This document shows positions 25,532 to 40,500 of a stretch of DNA of 64,000 nt, one piece after another. The notes beneath the pieces were generated by a model. That model searched no databases, was not told where the DNA came from, and saw only the letters and a list, made by a program, of their open reading frames with translations. The position numbers and the translations under genes were made by a program. This stretch comes from Branchiostoma floridae (lineage: Eukaryota > Chordata > Leptocardii > Amphioxiformes > Branchiostomatidae), in NCBI RefSeq assembly GCF_000003815.2, contig NC_049983.1, forward strand, positions 20,829,739-20,893,738, read 5' to 3'. Position 1 is the stretch's first letter. Every line of letters starts with the position of its first letter.

Positions 25532-25594
25532 ACACTCACAGCACCATACTGATTATCATTCCAGGAATGATAATCAGTATGGTGCTGTGAGTGT
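25532..25594. repeat. 63 bp perfect palindrome
   Basis: The 31 nt at 25532-25562 and the 31 nt at 25564-25594 are exact reverse complements separated by a single A at 25563. It lies in CpG-poor DNA upstream of DAG1 coding exon 1, with no recognisable flanking target duplication. Confidence 0.9.
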
Positions 25595-28500
25595 GATTCT
25601 GACAAAAAAAGATGCAGTGATGTTTCTTCGATGAAGGTTAGACATTGACAGTGAAATTTGATTGCCAGAAGATGCTGTACATAAGCTAAATGGCAGAGTA
25701 ATAGCGATGAATCTTGTGTTTTGACAAATAACTGTGAAAGCAGCTTTGACAGAGGTGGCTATTATTTTAAACCACACAACCCTCCACAGGTGGGCATGAA
25801 TTGTTCATATAGGAAGGTTCCATGGGGACTGACTAGACAGATGATGTCTGGTAAGCACCTGAGCTTCCAGCAGATCCCAAGTCCCTTTGGGTGTGTCTGT
25901 CTAATACTTGCAGTCTGACATCCAGGTATATGGCAGCAGAATGTGTTGTTGAACAGCCAGGACCTCAAGGAAAGTGCTGTTATCATAAAGTAGATAGTGC
26001 TTTTCAATTCAAAGAGACATTCCATTTCTCTCTGAGAAGTCAAAACATTGACTAGACATGGTCACAGTGTGTTGCATATTTGCTGATACAGACAAACGCC
26101 AGTGAAAAGTTATGAAGCAACTTCAGAAGGTATATGCGTGACAGTGTGAATCTTGGCTCCTAGTTAGAATGTTTTTCATATTGTTTTGTCTACATGATGG
26201 AGTTAACAGTTTTCTCAGTATGTAAAGGAATACAAACTGTTATCCCAGATGCTGTACATCCTTCATCAGATGACTTGACGACAGGTCCATCATCTCCCCA
26301 TCCTGTATGTGTAGAGTTTACCACCTTTCCTGTAGGTCCTCCTGTTGACAATGTTTGAAGTTTTCTTTTTGTGTTTTTTTAGTTATATTCTATGTCATTA
26401 CAAAAGGACACCATTTTCTTCTGGAAGAAAATCGGTATTTTAAACTGGTATAACAGACCATGGACTCCCCATACAGCTTTGAAATGATTAATTACCTTAG
26501 GGCTACCTGAGTTTCTTTAACAACACACCTTTGTCCTAGCTGGCATGCCAGGTTAGCATGTAGGGTAAGGTTTAAGATCTGTTTGGGCATCCCAGCGGTT
26601 GTGCCACTTTCTCCATGGCAGAATCCCCCAAGTGCTGGGAGCAGACTGCTGTCTCCTGTTCCAACAACAGGGTGCCTGTGCCCTCCCCTCACCTGCCAGC
26701 AGGTCTGGCGCCTGACCACTCCCCAGAGGACAGCCATCATCTCTCAATTACAGGTGTAGAGTAGAGAGCACAATGCGTTGACTCTGAAATGGTCCCAGTA
26801 CATGGTGTCTCAGGTGGCAATGTGAGCAAGTGCAATGTATGCTTTTTAAGCTACCAGTTTCTTTACTTTTCTTAGTCATGCTACTGTTTGCCTCAGAGAG
26901 GAATGATATCCAACTACAAAAAAAATAACTCAGTTGATTGTTTCATACTCGTATGCATAGTAAACAAGGAAATATTATTAGGGGTCTTGTATAAGGTTTT
27001 ACATCGCTAGTTTGTATTGGTGTATCAAACCTCTTGGAAGGGAGTTGTTTTCTTTACAGTAATGAGAACCAATTACTTTACCATTGCAAACACATTTTCC
27101 AGACCATTTAGCTGGCTGTATAGAAATCCTGGTATGGTTCAAGAAATCCTGTTCCTGTTTGCAAAGCTTTCCTTTGTCTCCATTTTTTCCACTTTTGCTA
27201 ATCTTCCTGTAGTGGATTCCAAGCTGCATGATTAGTCAATACCCCAAGGGAGGTAGTATTATTCTCACAATTGTCATATCTTCAGACACACTTGTAACAC
27301 TAATCCTTCCTTTTCCTTGTCATGGCAATTGAGATGCCACTATTTTCGTCTGTCAGTTTTGCGAGCTCGGCAGTAGGGATGCTCTTCTCAGGGGAGGGAT
27401 TCACAGACTGATGAATACCTGTAAACTCCTGAAAGAAAATATATGGAGTTTTGTCTTATCAGGCCTCACCAGTTGTCAAGCAGTTTGTATTCCAACTTGA
27501 AAGTATTGCTCACTAGAAAAGTACCGGAATATGTTTTTTTCTGGGTACATTTCCATGTACATTTGTATTCAATGGATATTTATGGTAGGAATATCTGGCA
27601 TAGTTTGATGCTTCTCTATCACTGCAAAATTGCTGCAATAGACTGTAAAGTAGTGCAACACAGCCTGAAGACTATCTCAATATATCAAAAGAGTATTGAA
27701 AAGGGGAAATAGTATTGGAAAGAAGTAGTCATTCTTATGCAAATAACTTTCTAATCATGTTGGTAATCCGAGAACTTCACTTCATTTATGTCTGAAAATC
27801 TCAGATTACTTGCATGACTGAAACTTGTTCCTAATTTCCTATGGTTTCTTAGGATCTCCTGTGTGTTCATGGAGACCTATTGTTCATCAGACACAGCTGA
27901 CTGGGGAGGGGAACCAGGGTAAGGCAGGCAGCCACAATGGAATGTTACTGAAAGATTGATTGGAATGTATCAGCCACAGATTGAAGATTTCAGAGGTTTA
28001 ATAAGTCAGCGAACCTACTGGGATTTACAAAAAAACTGCATTGATTTGTCAGCGATGACAGATTTCCTCAAGACTTCATAAAGAAGCCATTGTTCTGATG
28101 TTTTCTGCAGATGAATTATGATTTTTTTTTTCGTCTTCCTTCCGTCTTGCTTTGTTAGATCTATTGGTGAAAAGAAATACTGAATGTGCGCTTGGTGTGT
28201 AAAGAATTTCCTGCCATTCTTCACTTGGCAAATTGGCCTGGTAGTCCTTACAACAAAGATTTGCAAAAAAAAGTTCATATTTTGTTTTGTATTGAGGAAG
28301 GTCCACTGAACAGAAATCTGTGCAGGCATCATAAGTCCACAGCCTCCGGTTCGTTGAGTCTCCTTCTACATCTTTCTTTTAGGAAGAGCTATGGAATTAG
28401 ATAGGCAGGTTGTTTTGATTGAGTGGAGTGTAGATATGTAGGTTGTATTGATTTTCTGCAGAGTGTGTGTAGAGAGATAGGCACTCATCATCCTGAAGCT

Positions 28501-31500
28501 AGGTTGAGCTGGCTTCCAGGACTTCATGACTAGCCCTGAGGGAGTTGGCTTCACAAGCTGGGCAGTCCCTTCCTGATGAGAGCCTGTGTAGGGTGGATGT
28601 AATTGGGTCTCACAGTCAGCATTTGTTTTTACAAGGCTGACCTCTAACACACACAGGAGGATTCTCACTTGCACAAAAACCTCATCAGAATATTGCAAGA
28701 GTTGTCTTATTTTTCCTGCGGATTAATTGCGACTCCTGAAACTGTTGTGTCTACTTGAAACGTGAGACCTCCTGGTTAAGATGAGTTAATGTTATTAGGC
28801 TGGGCTTTGTCTCTGTGCAATTAGTTTCTTGGCCACAGGACAGATGTAGTATGGGCCTTGTTTCTGACAGCTGAGATAGGCTTGGCTTGGTGTTTCACCT
28901 GAAGCACCAGGCGTCTAGACATGGCCAGTTGTTTCACATCACCCACAGGTATTACTGGGCTCCAGTTGCAGGGTCGGGAGGTGTTGATGTTCATGTCTGT
29001 ATTTTGGGAAATGATGTCAGTGCCAGCAACATGTACTTGTTCTCAAGTTGACCATACAAGACGTGAAGTATGCCTGATGCTGATAGGAATGATTGAAGTT
29101 GACAAGAAAGCAAAACAATGAATAATTCACCACTGATACTTTGATTTTTTTTACCAAGTCTTCTCGTACATTAGTACTTCTAGGAGAGTAGATATTTTCA
29201 TTCAGACCAATGATGAAAAAAGGAAATGTAAAAACTTCATAAAATCAGTGAACATGGCATAAAGTTAGTTTTTTTTTTTTTAATGCTGCTGTTGAAAATA
29301 AGAATATGGTCAGTCCCTTCCCTTCCAGGGGCTGTGTTCTCTCAGGCCAGTCTATAAAAGTTGTGGACCTCTCTCCACAGGAGGGCCTCTTTTGCAAGTA
29401 ATTGCTACAAAGCACAGTTACTGATAGACACCAGATGGGCATGGGCCCAAGATTTGGGGTAACCCTTTCTTCCACTTATGTAATGGACTATTCCAGTCTC
29501 AAACATGCTTCTTCCACTGGAACTGATGCTTTGGAAGATACAACTTTTCAATAGGGACATTACTTTACAATAGCTAGACCCTTAGCTGAATGAAACATCT
29601 ATCTACCTCAACAAATTATTTCAGATTGCCCATATTGATAACAAACCAAATGCTGTAACAACAAATAGTAATCAGTCATATAGCCTCTTTTTTATCAAGA
29701 TGACCATCTCTTAAAAACATTAGAAAAGCAAACAATGTGCAAATCAGTGGCTCATTATCATAATAATGGTGCCTTGCATCCTGCCCACCCCTGTGAGCCT
29801 TGGTGGTCTGTTCCTTATCAGTCAGTAATATAATCTGCAGAGAGCAGGCAGGACCTTGCTGTAAGAGGACAGTATTTAGACATTCTGGCAAATATTTAGG
29901 TAAGTTCCATGTGTTTATAAGACTTAAAGGGACAAGGTTTTACAGTTCTCTGTTCTGTGTTGCAGCTTTGTTACTGTATGGAGTCCAGTTAGTAATTCAC
30001 CATTTTCTGTTTGCTAGAAGGGGTTGCGTGCAAGGAGTAGGTAGGACACGGCATGGCATGGATTTGATGGAAAGAAGCTGATTTTTATGTAGTTGCTGCC
30101 ACATTCCATGTGTATTCCATGGAAGTAGAAAGTTGGAATCTGCTTTTTACCATGTCTGCACAGAGTTTGCTGCTTCAGAAAGAGAATGTTGTCTAGACTT
30201 GGGATTTCCTTGGCCTTCACAAAGTGCCTCGTTAGCGTTCGATTGTTTCCAACTCCAAGGTTTCTTCAAGTCTTTCATCTTGCACTGTGATACGCATAGG
30301 AACGGGCTAATTGTACCTGAACAAAGAATCTACTATCAGAAAAACCTTTTAACTTGGACCTCCATAAGAGTGAAGGAACTGAACCATAGTTGCAAGCTCT
30401 GGAGATTATGGGAAAGGGATAGTTTTTGTCTAAGTCTCTGCTAGGAGACCAAGGGGTTGGGGTTGATGTCAAATACTTGAGAAGATATTTTACAGCTGTT
30501 TTCCTCTTGATACTTTTGTTTCCAGACAGAATGAGTGAGCATAACCCAGTGATATGTTTGTTTGGATAATGGCGACTCTTGAAAGATTTCTACACTGTTT
30601 GTTCTAAGGCTTCAGAAATATGATAAGACAGTAACAGATAGTACCCATCCTGTAGCCTGTGTAATAGTTACCAGGATGTTGCCAATTTTAGTACATCTTT
30701 CTGGTCATCTTTTGTTTTGATCCTATGCCTTCGAATCTAGGTAGTTGAATCTACATATGGTCCATATCAAGAAGGAATTTTTACAGCAGGACTTGTTGCA
30801 GTATCAAGTCCAAACATGGTGTCCAGATGCCCTTGATTTGTGGAAGACAACAGAGCGTCCAACTGGGGTTGCTTTTTGAACCAACAACTGCCTGTGCAAA
30901 AATCAACATATCATCTAATTCTTTTCTTTCCAATTTATTTGGTCCATTAAGTATCCATTGTTTCAAGTGTGAACATGCATAAAGCATGTTTGTTCCAATG
31001 GGCCCCATTTTGTGAAATTTCACACATTAAATCAGTGGGGGGTTGGAGGAAGATACTGCTTGATGTGGGGTGACAGCTGTTCATGCAAGTTCATGCAGCT
31101 TATCTGGTCCTCATCTGTAGCAGGCAAAGATGAGAGAGAAAAGGCTGCCAGCCTCTTTTTGGTATAACAAGAAAAATACATATCTTTAACAACTTTTATT
31201 ATGAGCACTATCTTACTGAGCATCTTATTTAGCTGTAGATTTGAAACAAAGCATCAAGACACTGATGTGTGAAGTAAATTTACTTTCAACCCTGACCTCA
31301 TGCTGGTGGAGTAGTGTTTATTTCGGTAGTAAAGCTGCTTCCCATTACTGGTTACCCCTGCTACAGGGATGCTTATCCTGCCAGGATTAGGAGATTTAGG
31401 TTGTTTGTTAAAAGGTTGCGAGATTGCTAATTTTTTTATTTAAGTGTATCCTGTCAATGTTCTTTGTTCCATTATTGTATTCTGCTTGATTGTTAGATTT

Positions 31501-31592
31501 AATCAGGTGTAATCAACAAGGCTGACCCTCTGTTTTTCTTTCATTTCAGACTTGATTGTGGTAGAGTGACCTCCTGGGAAGGTCCTGCCAAG

Positions 31593-34500
31593 ATGACAGC
31601 ATCAGCCAACCAGCAGCTGGCCTGCAAGTCACATGACTCCCAGCACCAACCACAGGAGTGCTGCCACCCTCAGAACTTGGACAGTGCAAAACAGAGCAGC
31701 ATGGCAGTGCTATGGCCAAGCCTTCTCGTAGACCTTTTCTGTACATATTCCCCTAGAAGACGAGGCTCGATATCCGAGTCCAGATTGACGTACACAGGGA
31801 CTCTGTTAGCAGTGCTAGTGGTGTGCTTGCTGAATTTTTCTGCAGTGGGTGCTTCTAAACACGAATCCAATGATGTCATCACGTGGCTCGAAACGTACCC
31901 AGTCTCCCCCGTAACAGATGCCACAGTGAAGAGCAATGTTCCAGTGTCTGTGCTGTGGGGTGTCCCAGACCTCAACGTGGTTGTCGGAAGGTTGTTGCAG
32001 TTTACCATACCTCCAGATGCCTTCAAAGGCGACATTGCAAAGTACAAGGTACGTACAAGTGTCATACCTGATGTATTACCCCTGTATAAAACTTATGTGA
32101 TAATGTCGTCATTATTTGATGGCTTACAGGTAAGTAGGGGTCCAGAAGTGTTCTTCTTTTTGGTTGTATTATCATTTTTCTGATGGATGTCACTGCTTTC
32201 CCCTAAAAAAGGCTAGAGTAGTAACATAACATGTTTGAAAAAGCTAGCTTTCAACATATATTTGAAACACCAGATGTTACAAACGTAAATAAAGGAAGCT
32301 GGTAAGTGGATACAGGCACTGGGAGGGCCACATGAAGGCCATAAAGGTGGTAAAATGCTCATAACATGCACGACAAGTTTCCTAGCACCACGCTTGAATA
32401 CTGATGTGAGAATTAGTCCTCATGCCCTGATTGCCACCTCTTGAGCACGGTTGTTGAAGGGCACACAAAGGTGGTGGAACAAAATGCATACTTATTGGGG
32501 AAATCTCTGGGGTTTGTCGGAAAACTGGAGGTTGAAGCATCATAAAAATTCAGGAGTAGGAGGATGGGCTGTGCATTCAGGAGAGCAGATAATGATTTCC
32601 ACTGAGGGGTGCCTTCAACAAGCAGGGTTTGGGTGTAATTGGGGTGTCCATGTTTTGGTCTGGCCATGTTAATCACATTAAATTTAGCACTTTCTAAAGA
32701 GGGAGGAAAGCTCAACTCCAGCAAGTTAAAAGTTCCAAGCAGGTCATATATATAAAATGTACCAACATTTTGCAGCACATCTTGTTTATAGACTAGTATA
32801 TTTTAGTTCTTCTGACATTTCCTTTGTGTCCATCACAAATTTTCAACTAATATGAACTTTTAAGAAATTGCTTATATTCAGTTCATGGTAAACCAACAGG
32901 ATGAAGTTGATTTGATATGACAAGCAGCAAGGATGATGAGTTGTGATTGTTGAATTTTTTAAAGTATAGCAGCAGTTCAGTTATCAAACACATTCAATCT
33001 GTGAACAATCTGAGAATAATGTTTGTCAACCACAAAAGTCATTTGTCAAGTACACTTCATTAATCTGCCCAGTCGACTTGTCCCCACTTCCTTGCAGACT
33101 TCCTCTGTAGTGAATAACTTCCTGTTTAATGCAATCAAAGTAGGGTGTGAGTATGCAAACAGGAACATAATTTGACCCCCTGGAGGTTATCTGATTGGCA
33201 AGTTTGTGTCAAAACCAATAGAAAAGTACTGCCAATGGTGAAAATTGTAACATTTGCATAAGAGAAAATCCAATGATGGAAAGAAAAACGAGCTTGAGCA
33301 GCTTTCAGCGTTGATGCAACAAGAATTTTCAAAGTTGAGAAGCAAAGTCATAAAACTACCATTCTGTGTTGACATAAAACCGTACATGAGATGCTTTAGA
33401 AAGAGAAGAAAGCTCTTTCAAATCAGCCATACATGATACACAGATAAGCTGCAAGATGTAAGACCCAAGGACTAAAATGGTAAAAGAATCTTTTCAGGTA
33501 CAATTTCCTGACCTTGCCACACGGTTCTGTATAAGCCAGTGCCACATCGTTTCTAACACCAGAGTTCATTAAAGTATGCCCCATGGCTTATGTAGCCCAT
33601 TTCAGCCACCATTACAGCCATTTGCCACCTTGAAGCCCATACCAATCAACAGTAATCACATCAGCAGGAGGGGGCAATGAACTCATCTTTTCACACCTTC
33701 TTTTATCTGGGCTTTTACCAGGTATTGGGAAATACAAATTGCTAGGATTTGAAACAATCAGAATGCCTGTTAGCCTGGCTGTAGCTAGTTTTCATCTTCT
33801 ATCTCATCTTCTGTTTTGGAAGCTTGCCTGTTCTATAATCATATTTCAGTGGAATTATAACATGATTTGATGTCTGTATAGAGTGTTCATCTTATCCCTA
33901 GTGCCCATTATTCCCCTCAGGTATCACGTTGGTCCTGTTGTAAGTCACTGTTACAGTTTGGCTGTCTGCCATGGAACATCCTTCCCAGTTTCCTGATCAG
34001 CCCTTATTCAGTTGTAATGACCACATTTGTGATGTTAGGTCGAGCCGCTTACATCTGAATCCTTTCTCCTGAATGCCAAATTGCTGATTCTGGGCCGACC
34101 TTTGGCTGGAGAATCCATGAAGGATGAATTTGATTGCTGTCTGTCAAGCCCCCCAGTTTCTCTGGGCCAAGAAACAGCTTTTAATATTCTGTCTTCATCC
34201 TTGGACGTATATGTAATGGAATAATTATGTCTCCAAAATGGCCTTTGTAAATGTCTTGCCATAGTTCTGGCGTACATAGGAATAAGAATTGCCAGGATGG
34301 ATATATCTGTGCCAAGTCTGGCAAAAAGCTGCTGACAACTGTCATGGATTACAGGTGATGGAATGGAAGAGCTGACTGAATAATTCCTGATGCATATTTG
34401 ACTACAGCATCCTGTGCCCTTGATCTGTCTGATTTTTGCCAAGTGTGGTTACTTCCCAGGACTGTATGGAGGCACTTGACTGATCCTGTGTAGCAGGGTA

Positions 34501-37500
34501 AATTATAATAAGTTGACAAAGATTTTGGCAGCTTGCCATGTTTAATTCAGATGATCTACTGAAGCCCCATCCTGATCGAAAAGACTTTGGACAAATTTGT
34601 AGCACGCATCTCCTTCCACTAGTTCCAGCGCATTTCTTCTCTGTTCTTGTAATTTCATTACTTAGTGAAATCAAACAAGATTTCCTTCCATTTCTAAGAT
34701 GCTTTCTGTTGAATGGTCCTGTTGGGAAGTCATCTTTGATTGTATTGTTTGATAAATAGCAGGTTACTTGAGTTTCATGAAGTCTTCAGTGTATTTTTCA
34801 AAGATAACATGTTGCTCCACAGACAGTGGAGACTTGTTATTGTATTTGTATTTGTCTGGTGACTCAGTGATGACCCAGCAAAGATGGCATTCACCTGCAG
34901 CTGATCTTCATTACTTAAACCTGCCTGTGACAACCTTACACTCACCAGACATTCATCTTATAAGTTATAGTGAGAAGGAAAGCAGGAGGGATGGGAGGTG
35001 GAGATAGTCCCTCCTGCTGGTGTGAGATAACCACTACAGCACCTATAACTAACTTGAAATGGCAGTTATATTAAGTGAAGTATATGGGTAAAGTTTGATA
35101 AGCTTTGGAGAAACTGTAAGTTACAGTCATGTGCATGGAATTGCCCTGGTGGTATTTTCTGTTTCGCATCCATTATAGCAAACCCATGTGAAACGGCTGG
35201 TAGAGAATTGTTTAATCAGTGATGTAAGGATGGGGATGCTGGAGGAAAGGCCTGGTTTATGGAGATCTGTGGGAACATAAAACCATCTTAATGTCTAGTA
35301 AAGAGCCCTGATTGGAGAGTACCTGCCAAAGCAACAATGCAAGATCCATTGCAGATATGCTCGTCCTTGTGTGGTGCCCCTCATAGTAAGACATTAACTG
35401 ATCCCACTCAGTAGACCGAAGAGGACAAATTGTCTTCCTGACAGTTTGTTTGGCACTAGGGTGGGATGGTAGGAGTTTCACACGGTTGTCACGTCCTCGC
35501 TGGTGTGGCATGAAGATGAGTTCTGTTTCCTTTAGTCCTTTATCTCAGGCTTGCAAAAATGCATCATATCATCGTCCATGATATCATTATCATTCATGTA
35601 ACAGTGGCTTGTAAATTTGCCAGCTTTAGCTTTAGCTTTATATTACTAATATTAAATAATGTCGTAATTTTTGCCAGATGGAATCTGGATGTTTGATTCC
35701 ATCAAGAAACAGTTTATAGCTGTTGATGTCATTTTAATAGCATCAAAAGTGGCAAGTCATTAATTTTCCATGTTACTTGGAATATTAAGCAAGCAAAATG
35801 AGATTCCAATCTAATTTTGGAGACAATTTGGAGAGTATTTGTGTTAATTTCCACTGGTGTTGCAACACAGCACAAGCATATCTTAGAGGTAATTCTGTTA
35901 GCGTGAATTATAGTATAGAATTGCCATCAGTGCAGACACGGATAATAGGAGTGTCACCCTGGAATCAAAATGACCCTTTGAAGCTCCCTAACAAAGTCAT
36001 TTGAAATAGAAAATTGCTTCCTCATCCCTGAGCTGCAACAGATAAGGACATAAATTTGAGGGGCATAAATTTGAGAGAATAGCCCAACTGCTCCTTTAGA
36101 AGTAGAACTTCCTAGCGAAAATGACGAAGATATATGCAGGTTGACCTGTCTCTTGCAACTTGAGTTGCATGATTTATTTGTAGCTTGCTTAGCTTGACAG
36201 CCTGTAAGTGTGTGTGAGGCAAAATTGTATGACTCATGTAGAAACAAGTGCATTATCCATCTGAACAGACCCTGAGAAAGCCTTAGAAATTGTGAAGTTC
36301 AAACATAGAGACATTGAAATGTAGCTTCTAAAATGTTGAAAGGATAAGTGTCTTCTCAAGCTCCGTTGAACAATTGTCTTGATGGGCCTTTCCTTCTTGC
36401 CATGATTTACATTGACAACACTCCTGCAAGAGCATTCCCCATACTCAAACAAGAGATGGCAGGCAATTTACAAGAAACAGCTGTGCAGAGCTTTCATTAA
36501 ATCAGCCATCATCCAGCTTTGACCTTAGGTTGGAATACGCTGTCAGTCACAGCCTGGCACAAGGGATCATGTTTCTTATGTACAATGACATTAAACATTA
36601 TTGGAAGCAGAAAAGACTTCTATCCAGACAAAGTGGCTAGGATCAGCCATAATGTTGATATAGAATAAGGTACTTTCCTCACTATTCTTGGTTACAGATA
36701 TGTGAGATATTCCAGCTCTGCACAAGCTATGTCAGCAGGTCAAATACTGATCTTGAAACTGGATGTGGGAGGACATGTCCCAGTAGACTTGTCCTGGGGT
36801 TTAATCTTTCCTGAGACCTCATCGCCTAATGCACAAGGCTGCCCAAGCTATGCCCAGGTCTGCCAGAGATAGTTGAGATTAACGGTCCCAGGATTCAGTC
36901 TACTGCTGGCAAGAGGAAGGCTAAACTCATCAAAAGTCAAGTTCTACTTTTCAAACTTCATTCAACTTCAACCAAAATGAAGGATTTCGGTAGAAACGTT
37001 CTAAGATATGCAAATAAGATGTTGTTGGGAAGTAGTAACCCTGGCAACTGTCACTTATAATGTCAAACACAATCTCATAACTCAACATCAACTGAGTTGT
37101 CTGTAACTGCATTATGCTAGAACCAGATGTGCTTGTAACTGCCAACCCATCCAGACCTTTATCAGGCAATTGTAGTAATCTCTCTTTTCTAAACAGTGGC
37201 AAACAACACAGAGCGGATATTGCCGAATGTCTGGCCAGTAGCCAGCTTCAGGAAAGGTTGTGGTGTGAAATTACCATTGGCAATCACTTGGAAATGGCAA
37301 TACCAGACAGCAAGGTTCAAGAAACCTATACTGCTGTTGCAACAGTGTTCCCTGTGGTGGGGCAGGGAAGGGGCCAGCCCTAAGGTTTTCATTCCAGACT
37401 TTACTCTTGTTTTCCCAGTAGAAATCACAGCCTTGTAGTCATGCCAACTTGGGTGGAGATAATCTTTCCAGGAGCAGTTGGTTTATACTAGCGGCAGTTG

Positions 37501-40500
37501 GGGGCGCATATAAGAATGTCTGCTGGCACAAACAGAGTGTAGGGAAGATAACAAAGAGTCTGTTGGAAGGTGTGCTTCCATGATAATCTGGAGGTTGTTA
37601 TTCTTATGTTATTGTTGCTTCAAGGGTTTCTGGAACATGCTGGAATTTGTGTCAGTCACTGTTGATGTGTCTAGTGTGTAGACAAGGGCATGCTAGATAG
37701 TGAAGAGAAGAAGCCTCTTCCACAAAGTTCAGGCTTTAAAAGAAAATCTAGCTTACATTTTACATAGAGGGTGGGTGGGAATATTACTGATGAATGTTCC
37801 TGTCATGTTGTGAGTCCATTTCCTAGCTAGTCAGCCTCCCACACACACACTCACCTCTGCTGTATCACTGGGAGTGGTCAGGGAACTGGACCCTCTCCAC
37901 AGTCAGCATGGCATTGGAGGAACAGCCCTCATCTGGGAGAAATGTTATCAGACTCGACAGGAAGTTGGATACTTGTAATGCACTATCCAACACAGAGTAG
38001 TATTACTTGGGGAATGGCTATCTGAGAAATCTTTTTCACATAGCCATGCCTAAAGAGAAACCTAATAGTTATCAACATTGAACAAATCCACTTGTCCTCT
38101 TCCAGTTGACGTATGGAAACCTCTACTCTCTCGCCAGTGAAAGGTTGATCTACAGTAGACATGCAGGGTCAAAAGAAATAAACAGTGCCTAATCCTCTCT
38201 ACTCTTGTTTCAGCCATGCTATCTGGGTACCAAGTCCATGCACTGTGTGTCATGTTACAAACTCTATCCTATTAAGTTGCTCTGCAGAGTAGGCTCGGTA
38301 GATTTAGATGATAAATTTATGAACAGAAAATCCAAGTGAGTAATACCATACATCTGAAGGTCGATAATTTTGTTAACTGTAAAGGCAGAACATCTTCTGA
38401 AGCCTAGCCAAGGGAAGGGGCAGGATGTTGTTCTTTGCTGATGCCCTTGTCTTTTGATGACTTTCCACTGTTTCATGTAGACAACACAGATCCTGGGCAG
38501 TGTCAGAGCAGAAAGATAGCCAGCACCATCTGAAATAGATGCAGATGAAACAATGAAACTCAATTCATCATACAGAATGTAGACAAACATGTCCATCAGG
38601 AACACAGGCCTCAGCTGGGGATGGTTTTGACCTGATTAGATAAGCAAACAGACATCTGGCAAAAAGTGAGGATAAAAGATGGACCCCAGAAAGCAAGTAT
38701 GCACTTATCAAACATGATTATCATGTCCAATCATCATGGGAGGCATGATGCTGAAAGGTTTTAGCTGGGAGATATTTGAGTCATGTCAGCTGTGTTTCTG
38801 ATGTGTTATAACATTGCTGTATGGGGTTATGGGTGATTCAGAATAGACCAGGAAGTTCTGCATGTCGGGAGCTCTCAGATCTTTGCGCCCACCCTTTAAA
38901 TATCCCTGGATGTAGTCTGTGTCAGAACATAGCTATGTGTTCCATCATGTGGGGGACCTGGACAGACACCTGCTCCATATCACTGGGTATCAGTAAGGTG
39001 TCCCTGTGAAGGGTTCCATGTACCCAGCAGGAAGGATTCACTGGAGAGCCAACAGACACCAGATAGCAAACCACTTCTGCTGTGGTTCTGCATTGGTAGC
39101 CAGGCTGGTAGCGCCCTCTTGCAGAGAACTAAATATTGCAGGCTTGCTGACTTTAGACAAAATCATGGATAGTCTTCTGGGAACTTGCAGGCACATTTGT
39201 TATCAATAAAGCAGCAAGACCTTGATCTGCCCTATAAGTCACACACCCAAGAAGTGATTGAAGTCCATAGTTAGAGTTCCCAAGATATTTGTGCTGGTAA
39301 AACAGAATTATAGTGTGTACAGTAGGGATTCAGGTTAATATGCCATACACATCACAGAAGGTAATTACTAGCCCTACTTTTCAGACACATGTTTACAGAA
39401 GGTCTCAGAGTCTGTGTTGACACACCCTTGCTGTGGCCCAAACCTCCAGCAACCCCTGAAAATTACCCAGACTCCTCTCCTGGCCTCTGAACACAGCCCG
39501 TTCCCTCAGGGGTGTATGGGATGTTGCACACCATCCTTGGAATACCAAAGTGGGACATGAAGGGGGAGTACTAGAAGGTTCACCAGTCTTGCAGGAAATT
39601 AGCCCAGGTGTATAATTGGACTGCTCCATCCCAGCAAATTGCAGGGCAGGGTCTTGTGTCCAGCTGTGTTGGAGGATAAGGGTGTCTAATCTTGCTGGTG
39701 ATGTGGGGTACACATCTTTTTTAAAGATGAGCTGACCTAGAAAAAATCTAGACATTAAATGGTAGAAGTTAGAAAAAGTTGTTGTGCAGATTCTGAATTT
39801 TTGTAGTTGACATGATTCAAAGGGAGATACTTTCAAAGTGCCATGGATGGCAGGTAATTTATCTCTTTGCAGTGATCAAAAGACAGCGGCAAAGCTGTTT
39901 TATGTTGTATCCTTGTCCAGAAATTGGGGAACAAAGCATTGACCATGGGAAAGCCTTTCACTTCCACCAGTGGCAAGGAAGGATGAGACATGGTCTCTGG
40001 GAGGATGACAGTGACTGATACAGCAGACAGCTGATGCTGACCCCAAAGCAACAGGCATGGCTTCTGGGCAGGCATGATTGTTAACGGGTGACTCCTATGA
40101 CCCCTGCTTTTACACTGGCCAACCTTCATCAGCCCCTGTCCCAGTTGAATCCATAGAACCAGGAAAGCGAAGCAGTATTGATCAGAGTTCCCCCAAATCA
40201 CTGCCATCCCAGGAAACCAGACTCCTCATCTCCTGGGTAGTTATGGCAGGGAGGGTGAAATATACGTCAATTAACCTACATTTGTATAGATATCCTATAA
40301 TCAATTGCCGTGGATATTCCGAAATTGCTTTTGTTGGACCTTCCAAGTATGTAGTATGGTTTTTCCTATGGGCAAACTGGGTAAAAGAAAAAGTGAACAC
40401 CATTAAATGTAAGGTGTGATGCTGATAACCCAATAGACTAGTTAAAGGTCATTAGGTGGACAATTGGGTTGCTTTGTTAGTGTTTTTCTGTAAGAAAATC

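Larger units (their letters stand above)
11415..31549 (+). other. CpG-poor stretch, probable 5' intron of DAG1
   Basis: No conserved coding exon was found on either strand over about 20 kb. The DNA is CpG-poor and TG/CA-rich by eye, like the other introns here, and it ends in a clean acceptor (TTTCTTTCATTTCAG) at 31549 just before DAG1 coding exon 1. Exceptions inside it are the transposon at 20045-21353 and the palindrome at 25532-25594. That it is transcribed as one intron is inference. Confidence 0.45.
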
